A DNA stretch of 64,000 bases, taken from contig NC_063997.1 in the NCBI RefSeq assembly GCF_932276165.1, positions 2,738,001-2,802,000 on the forward strand, given 5' to 3'. Of this stretch, positions 26,001 to 38,000 are shown in pieces. Below the pieces are notes generated by a model, which was given only the letters and a program-made list of their open reading frames with translations, was not told the origin of the DNA and ran no database searches. The translations under genes and the position numbers were made by a program. Source of the stretch: Plutella xylostella (lineage: Eukaryota > Arthropoda > Insecta > Lepidoptera > Plutellidae). The stretch's first letter is position 1, and each line of letters begins with the position of its first letter.

Positions 26001-29000
26001 TATTGATAGATTGAAGTTTAATTGCAGTTAGAAGGCTGGCTGATACAGACCGGCACGAAATTGATTGCGGAAATTTCACATGCCACGGGGCAAAAGTCAA
26101 CGGAATCAGGTCATCACGCAACAATTATGCCACAAGGTGGTGAAACATTCTAGCTTCTAGATTAGATTGAAAATACCTGGATTTAAATTGACCTGAGGAA
26201 CACCTTATTTTTCGGTATATTAACGCACCTTTGACAGCTACGTGGTATTGGTAGTATGAGAAAATCCCACGTACGAGTACCGTGGCTTCTCCGCCTATGT
26301 TTAACAGTAAACCATTAATGTGCCTGTCCAAGTGACGTATCAGCTGTTACTTTATGCACCCTGGGAAGTCAGCGTCAGGCTAGCTAATCTTTTCGCCGGT
26401 GACAAAGCATAGCGAGCCAGCAATGGACGCCAGTTCTCCGACAGTGTGCCAGTCCGACATAGACACTATGATAGCTCTGTACTGACCCAGCAATCGGCAG
26501 CGCAGCAGCCAGCAGCACCGCTATGACGAGCACGGCGCCCGGCCCCGCGTAGTGCGCCAGCAGTGGACGCCAGTTGTCCGACAGAGACGCCACCTCGATG
26601 TGCCAGTCCGACATAGACACTATGATAGCTCTGTACTGACCCAGCAATCGGCAGCGCAGCAGCCAGCAGCACCGCTATGACGAGCACGGCGCCCGGCCCC
26701 GCGTAGTGCGCCAGCAGTGGACGCCAGTTGTCCGACAGAGACGCCACCTCGATGTGCCAGTCCGACATAGACACTATGATAGCTCTGTACTGACCCAGCA
26801 ATCGGCAGCGCAGCAGCCAGCAGCACCGCTATGACGAGCACGGCGCCCGGCCCCGCGTAGTGCGCCAGCAGTGGACGCCAGTTGTCCGACAGAGACGCCA
26901 CCTCGATGTGCCAGTCCGACATAGACACTATGATAGCTCTGTACTGACCCAGCAATCGGCAGCGCAGCAGCCAGCAGCACCGCTATGACGAGCACGGCGC
27001 CCGGCCCCGCGTAGTGCGCCAGCAGTGGACGCCAGTTGTCCGACAGAGACGCCACCTCGATGTGCCAGTCCGACATAGACACTATGATAGCTCTGTACTG
27101 ACCCAGAAATCGGCAGCGCAGCAGCCAGCAGCACCGCTATGACGAGCACGGCGCCCGGCCCCGCGTAGTGCGCCAGCAGTGGACGCCAGTTGTCCGACAG
27201 AGACGCCACCTCGATGTGCCAGTCCGACATAGACACTATGATAGCTCTGTACTGACCCAGCAATCGGCAGCGCAGCAGCCAGCAGCACCGCTATGACGAG
27301 CACGGCGCCCGGCCCCGCGTAGTGCGCCAGCAGTGGACGCCAGTTGTCCGACAGAGACGCCACCTCGATGTGCCAGTCCGACATAGACACTATGATAGCT
27401 CTGTACTGACCCAGAAATCGGCAGCGCAGCAGCCAGCAGCACCGCTATGACGAGCACGGCGCCCGGCCCCGCGTAGTGCGCCAGCAGTGGACGCCAGTTG
27501 TCCGACAGAGACGCCACCTCGATGTGCCAGTCCGACATAGACACTATGATAGCTCTGTACTGACCCAGCAATCGGCAGCGCAGCAGCCAGCAGCACCGCT
27601 ATGACGAGCACGGCGCCCGGCCCCGCGTAGTGCGCCAGCAGTGGACGCCAGTTCTCCGACAGAGACGCCACCTCGATGTGCCAGTCCGACATAGACACTA
27701 TGCCTGCAATGAGAAGAGTAGTGCGTTAGTGACCTGATGTGTCAAGCGCGGAAAGTAAGTAATTGGTCGAAATTAAGATCGGAATGCATGATGGAGCTGT
27801 ATTACTGTCGTCGAAGTGTTGGGATTTATAGCCTTATAGGTGATGCTCTCTTCAACGATAAGTTTGCATACGCTCGTAGAGTTTAAGCAAAATAGCATTT
27901 TAATGATAATTATAAAAGTCAATGATAAATTACCAAAAAGGGCTACAAAGGTGGGCTTTACAAAAAGACAATCGTGAATATTACTCGTATGATGTGATGC
28001 CAATGAGTCAACTAAAGGAGAAAACGGTGAGTCATAGTTCAAAACTATTTTCACATGAAACATAAATAAGAGAAATCTTTAACTGACACAGTAAGCTCGT
28101 ATAATGAAGTAGGCCACTTTATCCCACTCCAAACAAACACGGTAAGAATGAATGTTGTCGTAACATCAATGGATGACCCAATAAACTGTGATCTCGTTGA
28201 GATACTACCGAGGAGCGTATAATAATAGATACCTATCTCGCAAGTTTTCCGATAATATAGCCGATTCTGAATACAATAATTTGAAATGTACCATGTAGAA
28301 TCGCTGAACGAGTGCCGTCCTTTGGAACGATATAGATATAACATGGCTAAAACATTTTGAAACAATTACTTACCGCCCAATTCAAATACAAACCACATTC
28401 GGATAATTTAATATCTCGGTGGTCACCGTATTCACCGTACAAGAGTATAGTATGAGTGAGCGTAGATAATGTAAAGTGAAGGCCAACCTATGTCCATTCG
28501 CCACCGCAACCTAAAATATATATTGTGACTCCCCTTGATGAGTCAAATCTCACTTTCCAGGCCAAGGTATTGTATAAACCTAAAGAGGTGGCGAAGAACT
28601 TATATATACCTGGCATTAAAACATACAGTAAAATACTATACGGAACGTGAAACAACCGTCTACGCATGTTTTCTGGACCTAAGCCGGGCTTTCGACTTAG
28701 TAAATTACAATTTACTATGGAGAAAACTTTACGAGGCAAATGTCAACAGTCAGGTGGTGGATCTGTTGAGATACTGGTACGGAAACCAAACGAATCACAT
28801 TAGATGGGGCGACACCATGTCTAGCGAGTATAGGCTAGAATGTGGTGTGCGTCAGGGTGGACTTACTTCTCCCGATCTGTTCACCCTTTATGTGAATGAC
28901 TTGATTGTGGAGCTGAGGAGCACCAGAATTGGCTGCCACATAGGTGATGTTTACATAAACAACCTAAGTTATGCTGATGATATGGTGCTCCTCAGCCCCT

Positions 29001-32000
29001 CAATCGAGGGTCTTCGTAGGCTTTTGGACACATGTGCTCGTTATGCTGAAGCGCATGGTCTAAAGTATAACGAGAAGAAAACGGAGATGATGGTATTCAG
29101 ATCGGGGAAGGGTCCTGAGAGAGTACTTCCACTCTTTTTAAGGGGGGCGCCAGTTCGGGTTGTGGAGTCATTCAGATACCTGGGACACGTGCTCACGTCA
29201 GATCTACGTGATGATGCAGACCTGGAGAGGGAGCGCAGGGCCCTGGCCGTCCGCTGCAACATGCTCGCGAGGCGGTTTGCTCGTTGTACTGAGCAAGTAA
29301 AAGTAACTCTGTTTAGAGCGTACTGCCAGAGCTTTTATACTTGTCAGCTCTGGCTAAACTACACGAAACGCGCATACTCGACTCTTAGGGTTCAGTACAA
29401 CGATGCATTCCGTATACTTCTAAAGCATCCTCGTTTCTGCAGTGCGTCAGGCATGTTTGCGGAGGCTGGGGTCCCTGACTTTTTTGCAATAATCAGGTCA
29501 CGTGTTGCGGGCTTCTGGGACAGAGTGCGCTCCTCCAGCAATACCATACTGCAAGTGGTGAGTGACGACTTGAATGGTCCATTCTTTAGGCACTGGTTAG
29601 CTGTGCATCGTGGTGGGAACGTTAAATGACATGAACTTTATCCAAAGTGAAATCTTATTATACGAGTATACATAATTATATATATATTAATATTGTCTTT
29701 AAACTTTAATGATATTTACTTTTGTATCTTTTAATTTTAATTTTATAAATGTAAATGTAATTAGGATAGGATATGATATGGGCTTTTTACACCTGAAATA
29801 AAGATATATTATTATTATTATTATTATATCAATGATAAATTATTGTAGCCAACCGAGATGCTATTTCTCTTATAGCCGCCCGAACCATCCAGCCACCACT
29901 TTGTAAAAACTGTTAGAGGAAAAGAAAGCAGGAGCCGCGTGTACGAAAGTGGTTTAATTTACTAGTTTTTAATTAGTCCCACGGGTGCCTGCCCTGTGAT
30001 TACACTAATTGATTCCTGTAAGTACATACTAGGTAGGTGTATTATAGGTATGTAGATGTACAGGTATGTATTAAATAATTAGGAGCCAGTACGCTAAATT
30101 GGGCTGACAAATAAATTGTACCGCTGCCTTTTTTTCTACTAGTTTATTTAGTATTCTGGTAATACTTATTACCTAATTGCTGGAAAAACTAAACCGTTCC
30201 TGACTGAAGTTTTAGCTAATAAATTCTAAGAAGTACGATGACATAATAATATAATCAAACAACTCACTTTACAATTTCATGATTCAGATTATGATATATA
30301 ATCAGCATATTATTATTATCATGAAATTTCATGTGCATTTAGATAATCTTTTTATTTAGCTCGCGTGGAGTACCTACAATCTTTAAAGAAACACAGCAGT
30401 TCTTCAGCAATAAAGACAGTATTCTATTTTGTATTTTGTACATCAGACATTGGACCCCCTATGCCCCGGTGTTCTGAACTCATCCAATTCGACACGGCTA
30501 TTTGATTCGATACCCATCTCGGTTCTAATTGCTGATAATAGGCAGTTGAATGTTGAAGCGAGCTTGTTTTCCGAGTGGATTGCATTTCACTGAACTGGGT
30601 GTAAATGAGCTCAGTGGTAATGATGAGTTCATACTTCGTGAGTGCCTCGTCGTCATCAGGGGGGTCACTCTCTAAATCGACTAACGAACGAACACACGAG
30701 CCGTACTTAGGGCAGTGCTTCTAAACTTCGGAAAACCAAATCGGCATTGTAACCACGAGGTCTTAGTACAGGTTTGACATTTTCACTATAAAAGTTTACG
30801 TTTTCTCGCATACTAAGTGGCGCCTCTTGCGGAAGCTCTCATGAAACTTTTGATAGATAATGTATGCAGATGACAGGAGAAAACGTAAACGTTTTTAGTT
30901 TTAAAAATAACAAATCCCGTACTAGAAGGCCCACGGCCCTATTTCGTTGTATTAAGCGTGCCGATTGAGAGACAATTCTCGCTCGTTTGTTCGTCGGTTT
31001 AGAGATTAACCCCCAGACACTTGATCCGGCTGTGAACATTCTCTCAATTGGACGTAGTTACGCAGAAAGGACTCAACCCACACAAACCTAGTTCTGAGAT
31101 ATAGACGTTTTAAGTTCTAATCGGTATTCTTCAGCAATGAAAAGCATCTTATATGTGGAAATTATCTTAAATTATGCATATTTATTGTTATTTTACTATT
31201 GCAAATCATGGTGTAGCTATAACGAATATTTATTGAGTTATTAATGAAAATATGCACTTGGATCCTTTCTCCTAAATTGCTTTTTCTATGCAAGCAGGGA
31301 AATTCAACGTTTCGCAGAAAGGATCCAACCAAATATTTATTTTTATAAAATATTTTTTTTAATAACAATATGGTTTTTAAAGTAAAATATTTATATTGTA
31401 GACACAAGACATTACTTTTTTACACAAAATAAAAATTATATATCAAAAGTAAACCTATTATTAAATAATTTATATTGAAATGTAATCGGAAACAACATTT
31501 CACATCTATATAAAAATCTAACCGGAACTGTATTCCCAAGCGCAAAACTCTGGATCAACTTAACCGATTTTGATATTTTTTTTACAAAATAGAAGCCTAC
31601 CTTTTTCGTGAGTATCTACGACCCGTTTGTATCCCATAATTTTCAGGATAAAGCATTTTGACGGAAAGCAAACCTCATAGAAAAAAGTTGGGCATGAATA
31701 AAATTCTAACCGGAACTGTATTCCCAAGCGCAAAACTCTGGATCAACTTAACCGATTTTGATATTTTTTTTACAAAATAGAAGCCTACCTTTTTCGTGAG
31801 TATCTACGACCCGTTTGTATCCCATAATTTTCAGGATAAAGCATTTTGACGGAAAGCAAACCTCATAGAAAAAAGTTGGGCATGAATAAAATTCTAACCG
31901 GAAATGTGTTCCCAAGCGCAAAACTCTGGATCAACTTAACCGATTTTGATATTTTTTTTACAAAATAGAAGCCTACGTTTTTAGTGAGTATCTACGACCC

Positions 32001-35000
32001 GTTTGTATCCCATAATTTTCAGCATAAGGTATTTTGACGGAAAGCAAACCTCATAGAAAAAAGTTGGGCATGAATAAAATTCTAACCGGAAATGTGTTCC
32101 CAAGAGCAAAACTCTGGATCAACTTAACCGATTTGATATATTTTTTTACGAAATAGAAGCCCACTTTTTTAGTAAGTGTCCCATCCCATATTATCCCATA
32201 ATTTTCAGGATAAAGCAATATGAACATAAGCAAACCTCAAAGGATAAAGTTGGACATAAATAAAATTCTCTTTTACTCTAACTTCACTTCATCATCCTCG
32301 GTATATTGCAACTATCCTCCTTTTTATGCCTCCGTAGGATATCCGTCGTTCCCTGTGCTTACCATACGATCGCTGAAAAGTGGGATTTCAGCGATCGTAT
32401 GGTCCGTATCACTTCGACTTTACTTTGCGGTTGGATATTAAAATTTATGTCAAGATGCAGAATAATTATAAATCTCATAATCATTAACCATCATCACGAC
32501 CCGTCACATCTCCACTGCCGGGGCATGGGTCTCCTTCCAATGAAGGAAGGGATTAGGCCTAGTCCACTACTCTGTCCCAGTGTGGGTTAGTGGACCCCAA
32601 CACAAGCAAGCTTGTGCTGACAGAGTTGACGGGTAATTGGGCAACCCGACTGTCAGATGTTTTCAAGCCGCCCGAAGGTCTCTGAGTAGGCTTAACGACT
32701 GCTATCGATTTTATTATCATCATAATGATTACGATTATGCTTCTTGACATATATCAAGATCTGGATATACAAGATGCTCCTGGTTTATTGAATCTGCATC
32801 CAACTCCTCAGATGCAGACTGGTTTAGATCTTTAAAAACTTCGGCAGTGTGGTCATACCATCTTACAAGTCGGTCTTCCATAGTAACAAGGAGATATCCT
32901 GGGGTTTGTTGCAAAGTTTATTTGATTCTTTCTATAGATCCTTCATGGCAGCCGCTGTTTGTTTTCTCCAAGATATAGAATCAGACTAACAGCGTTGGTC
33001 CTTTTTTAAATTACGTTTGATATTTTGTTCACAAAGAAAATACTCGTACGCAACTCGTGCTTCTTTAGAATGGTAGTCTAGTTCGATGTTAAGTCTTCCT
33101 TGGAGAGTTGATCATATGCCATGTTCCTTTAGACATCCATTCTTTCTTTAAGTGTTCCTTGTGCCTTATCATTTCTCGCAACTTTCTTAAAACATGTCTT
33201 TAATGCCAGTGCAGTTATCTTTGATTGAGGCGCGTCGCCCACACTTAGTAGGTTGATGGTATTTGTTGTGGATCTGGATACTAAGTTATCTTCTGACTTC
33301 TGGGTCCTGCAGCTTATTTACAGCGACATCTTTGGCAGATCTTGTGGCCTGCTTCTGAGCTCCCGCTATCGTCAAGCAGATTTTTCCAACCACTAAGTGG
33401 TGATCACTCTTGACTTTAGCAACCCTTCTTAAGTATTTCTAACATCTAGAAGTGAATGTCTTCATTTTCGAATAATCAAAATGTGGTCGATTTGTTTCCG
33501 GTCCGACAGTCGTGTGAGAACCAAGTCACCTTGTGACATTCCTTGGAGTTACCACCACCGAAAATTAGCCATTAACAATCCTTAGGCATCGTCGCTCGCT
33601 AATCAAATCGGGCGTAACTTGTATGAATCTGATAGATGTTTTAGAGTCGAGCGACGCTGCTTATGGATTGTTAATTGCTAATGTGACTTGCCCACACTAA
33701 CATACGGTGCCGATACATGGACGATGACCAACGAAACTGTGCACCGAATCAGAGTTCCACAAAGAGCTATAGAGCGAGCCATTTTAAGTATTTCGCTTTC
33801 GCTTAGACGTATTCCCAACGTGGTGATCCGTCAAAAGAGGAAAGTGTTCAACGTCGGTATGCGGGTCGCCGAACTGAAATGGGATTGGCAGGATACTTGG
33901 CTCGTGGGGGGACGGAAGGTGGAAAAATGCGGTGACAGAATAGTGGCCAAGAGACGGAACAAAAACAGTTTGAATCCTTTCTGCCAAATAAAATTTGAAC
34001 TGTTTTATTAAAAACTTATATTATATTAAACAACTCAGACAGTTTGAGTCCTTTCTGCTAAATACAAATTGACTTCTTTCAATCAATAAGTATTTCGCTA
34101 AAACGACTCAAGACGGTTTGAGTCCTTTCTGCTAAATACAAATTGTCTTTTTTCAATGAATAAGTATTCCTCTAAAACGACTCAGACGGGTTGAGTCCTT
34201 TCTGCTAAATACAAATTGTCTTTTTTTAATGAATACGTATTTCTCTAAAACGACTCAGAGCGCTTGAGTCTTTTATGTAAAACTAAATTTTTCATGGTTT
34301 CATAGGAAATGCGTTTCTGTAAAAGGACTCAAACAGTTTGAGTCCTTTATGTGAAACTAAAAAATGTGTGTTTCATACAATGTGGGTTGGTCCCCCACAT
34401 CAAAAAAGTATGTTGTAGTTGGTTTTTTACTGTGTTTGTTTTCTTGACAGGTAGACCCTACATTAAATAGCATGTTCTAGTATATAACTCAATTTTGACA
34501 AAGTTGTGGATTGAGGCCTTTCTGCGTAACTACGTCCAATTGAGCCTACTTTTGTGTGTTATAAATACAAATCTGTATATCTTATCGTTTATGCCAATAT
34601 AGCGTACTAGATCTGCAGCCCGCGAGCTCCGCTTCGTCTTAAAAACTTCCAGTTGGAATTCCAGGATAAAAAAGTACTTACCCTATATTATATCTATCCA
34701 AGGTTTCAGCTTCTTGTAAAATAGATGCATACAACATTTCGTGTTTATAATATATTATTAGGATTAGTATGATTGCTATGTTTTGATTATTACAGGCAGT
34801 TGCGTAAAACAAAACTTTTATTTGTACTTTCGGAAGGAATGTAACTTAACACATCTATAATAGTTGAGGATTAAAGAATGGAGTTGAAGAGTAACCCTCT
34901 TTTATTACCATCATCAGCTAATGACTCCGCATTCTTGAATTGGGTCGAGCTACGCGACACTGGATTTGAATACCACCGTCTCTTATTCATTAGTGTAATT

Positions 35001-38000
35001 ACCTACATAAGCTGTTGTAAGGACCTTTCTTTGTCATTAGTAGAAGTAACCTCAGGATATGTCTACTTAATAAAATACCTACAGTAAAAAACAAACCTAG
35101 ACAACCTAGTAAACAACATATTTTGAGAACTGAAGCATTTTAGTACCGTTAAAAATTGTTTCATAAATTCTTCGTATAAAGATATCAAGCAACAATGTTC
35201 CAAGACTTCCAAGCAATAGTTAATCATAATCCTACAAAATCGGAATGTAAGAAACTATTCAGTTGGTCGAAGACACAGCGGCTCTTCTAAATGCGGAGCT
35301 ACAACAACAGGCGATACAATAATTTAGAGAGACGTTTAAAGTCCATGTAGGAGACGATAAATTACTCCAACTGGCCCACTTGGCTTGATTAATAAACGCG
35401 ACTGGAATAATATACCTTATTGTAGTAGTGTTATGGTGCAGGTCTGGAATTAGTTTATGCAGATGAAGGGCCAGTTTTTACAAGTAGGTTACTACTAGTA
35501 TTTGTTAATGCAACTAAATGTAATTTTACGGATTTCCTAGTATATATGAAAATGTTTAAAATTACACATAGGAACGTTATCTTGTTGTTTTTCCGTACTA
35601 TCGCTGTCTCAGTCATTGACATTTCGGTGTGGAAGGCGTTCGCGACTTGTACGACGTTTTCGGCAAGATTCTCAGCCGGCTCGTTGGTCTAGGGGTATGA
35701 TTTTCGCTTAGGGTGCGAGAGGTCCCGGGTTCAAATCCCGGACGAGCCCAATCCCTTTTTGTTTTTTTTTTTCCTCTTTATCATACTGTCGTCAAGCTTT
35801 CATACGAAAATCAACAAAGCGTAATTTTTTACAGGTTTTTTAGAACGAACGACAGCCTGACTACAGAAAATCATGTATTCACGCACGCATACAAACAAGA
35901 TGACGAAGACACAGGACCATCAGCCTGTCTTTGTCAAATTCAGTCAAGCAAACCCATTTATAACTATACCGTCGTCTCCATGTTGTTTTATGAGAAAAAC
36001 TATTTTGAGCCTTGATATGGTGTAAATAGGCATTTTTTATGTGTATCCTTGTCAGTCGTCTCGGCCAGGGCCGCGACCGCGCCGCTCGCTGCGTCTGATG
36101 ATGAGCCACTTCCACACGCATCCACTCATTCATTACATGTACTTCATTTACATTTAATTGTCTATGCTTATTTATTTGTTAAAGAACACGTCGTAAAGAT
36201 AGCAGGCGAGTACCGGATTTGAGATATAAGTCTTTGCGGATCAGATAAAATATGTGTTCTAGAGAAAATGTCAGTAACACTAAGCTGAAAATAGGAAAAT
36301 TTTGCAAATTGTATTTATAATTATTTGAGAAACTTTAGATATAGGTGTGATTGAAAAGAAAGTAACGAGAATAAATCTGTATCATATTTAAAAACCAATC
36401 GAGAATATAAAATATATAAAAGTCTGTTAGTATACGTACGGTGCGAAATAGTGTCTAAAAAATTATTTCAAGAACAAACGTAATAAATTTCTCACAAATT
36501 ATGAAAAAAGATACAAAATTAATGATAATTTGTAATTTTTACGAAAAAAATAATGAAACATGCCAACGCTGATTAAACAAAACTAAGTGGCTATAAAATT
36601 AATGAAATACACACGAACACAGAACAATAACAAACATTAGGTACTTATACTATCTGAAACATGTGCGGTTGCGGTCAGTTGAACTAAACTGTAGTAGGTA
36701 CCTATATCAAATCAACATTCAACAATGAGCTTGACCAGAGAAACAAGCTAACAATGAGATACATTATTAACACTATTTACACAACGCTAATTGTATTTAC
36801 GCATTTCAGACAGAATACGACTAATCTGCTTACAAAACCCTATTTCAGCAATTAAGCACACAAACAATGAAAACAAACATAACCGTTACAATTCAAATGA
36901 GTTCAATCATCAATTAATCGTGTTACCAAAATACGAGTTAGTAGATAACCTTCGCGAGATCACGGCAGTTATCGTGCGAGGTATTCGGTCGGTTAGACCA
37001 GTATGACCAGACCGAATTACTGCTTGAATATCATTGTGAAATATTTTGCCTCCAACTCAATCCTGTTTCTTGGTCTCTTAAGACTTAACTACTACTAGAC
37101 TGAACTAACGCATTGTTGGGTAATTGATACATCTGAATGAATTCCAAGTTATGTAGCTCATTACAATAAAACATCGGCTATGAATTCGTAATCATGGCTT
37201 TCTGAAAACATGGGCGTGAGCTGGCTGACGCTAATGAATCTAATGATGATGAAGTGATACACCAACAAGCAAACCAAAATTCCATTAGCTATTAATAGAG
37301 ACGTCATCGACATAAAACAATGTGACGTCACAGCACAGCGTGCGTTCAGAGGATCCAGAATCTCACGACAAGACCATGGACCGTGACCGATTCTCGTGCG
37401 TCGTCGTAAGCATGTCATCTAACATTTAACAAGGCGTATCGAGGAGTGTGCACCGGGAGCGATAGCATTACATGTGATTATGTTCACCGTTACGGTAACC
37501 GCTTGCGCTTGCGCAACGCACTTCGGATAACGGATCGATCCGATGATGACTTTGGAATTGACCGCCATCAGATTCAATGGGCACTTTAGCTGTTACGTCA
37601 TCAGTTTGTACCGGTCCGTTTTTAATGGAGTTGCATCGTGCTGCGGTATTTACGTGGTCTTCTGCTTCGTCGAATGGTATTATATTCTCATTAATATTCT
37701 TCTAGAGGTAATTATTTCACAAACGCATGGGTTAAGTAAGGGCTATACTCTTTCGCTAGAATTCATTTTCTACAAAATAATAGAAATTGGGACTATTCAG
37801 AAGCTGACCTTCGCCCACACCTTAAGGCAGATAAGGGCACTCATACATCCTTTTGAATCAGGTTAAGCCTCTCATTATCCCTACACAAAACACCTCAAAA
37901 GTATTTGTGAGCGCCTACACTTGTCAAGTCAAGACCTCAAGACTCTTTTCTGTCGCGAGTAGGTCCAAAATACTTCGAACGGCTTCAATATGAAATGGAA

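Larger units (their letters stand above)
31043..34544. mobile_element. 3.5-kb element with ~40-bp terminal inverted repeats and subterminal repeats
   Basis: The left terminus (31043-31082) starts CTCAATTGGACGTAGTTACG. The reverse complement of 34505-34544 starts identically and continues GCAGAAAGG, with only two or three mismatches over 40 bp. Just inside the right end the word gagtcctttctgctaaat recurs about every 80 bp (34036-34360), and its reverse complement, gcagaaaggatccaacc, occurs near the left end (about 31317). The interior holds a 188-bp tandem array, RTE fragments in two orientations, a dispersed repeat and hairpins. No transposase was found, so it appears non-autonomous. The superfamily is unclear and no convincing target duplication was seen. 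Confidence 0.75.

Noticed and set aside
26384..27698. Series of overlapping ~100-residue minus-strand frames starting MLGQYRA or MSMSDWH
   Set aside because: These are read-throughs of the 154-bp exon-B array; each shifts frame after the donor and stops. Not separate genes.
28535..29629. Domesticated reverse transcriptase gene
   Set aside because: 5'-truncated, followed by a standard LINE 3' tail, no splice signals or promoter evidence; an ordinary insertion.
31513..32275. Possible centromeric satellite
   Set aside because: Only four 188-bp units inside an inverted-repeat element; far too short.
34020..34370. CRISPR-like array (repeated gagtcctttctgctaaat with spacers)
   Set aside because: Repeats and spacers are both similar and decaying, the genome is animal, and the array sits at a transposon terminus.
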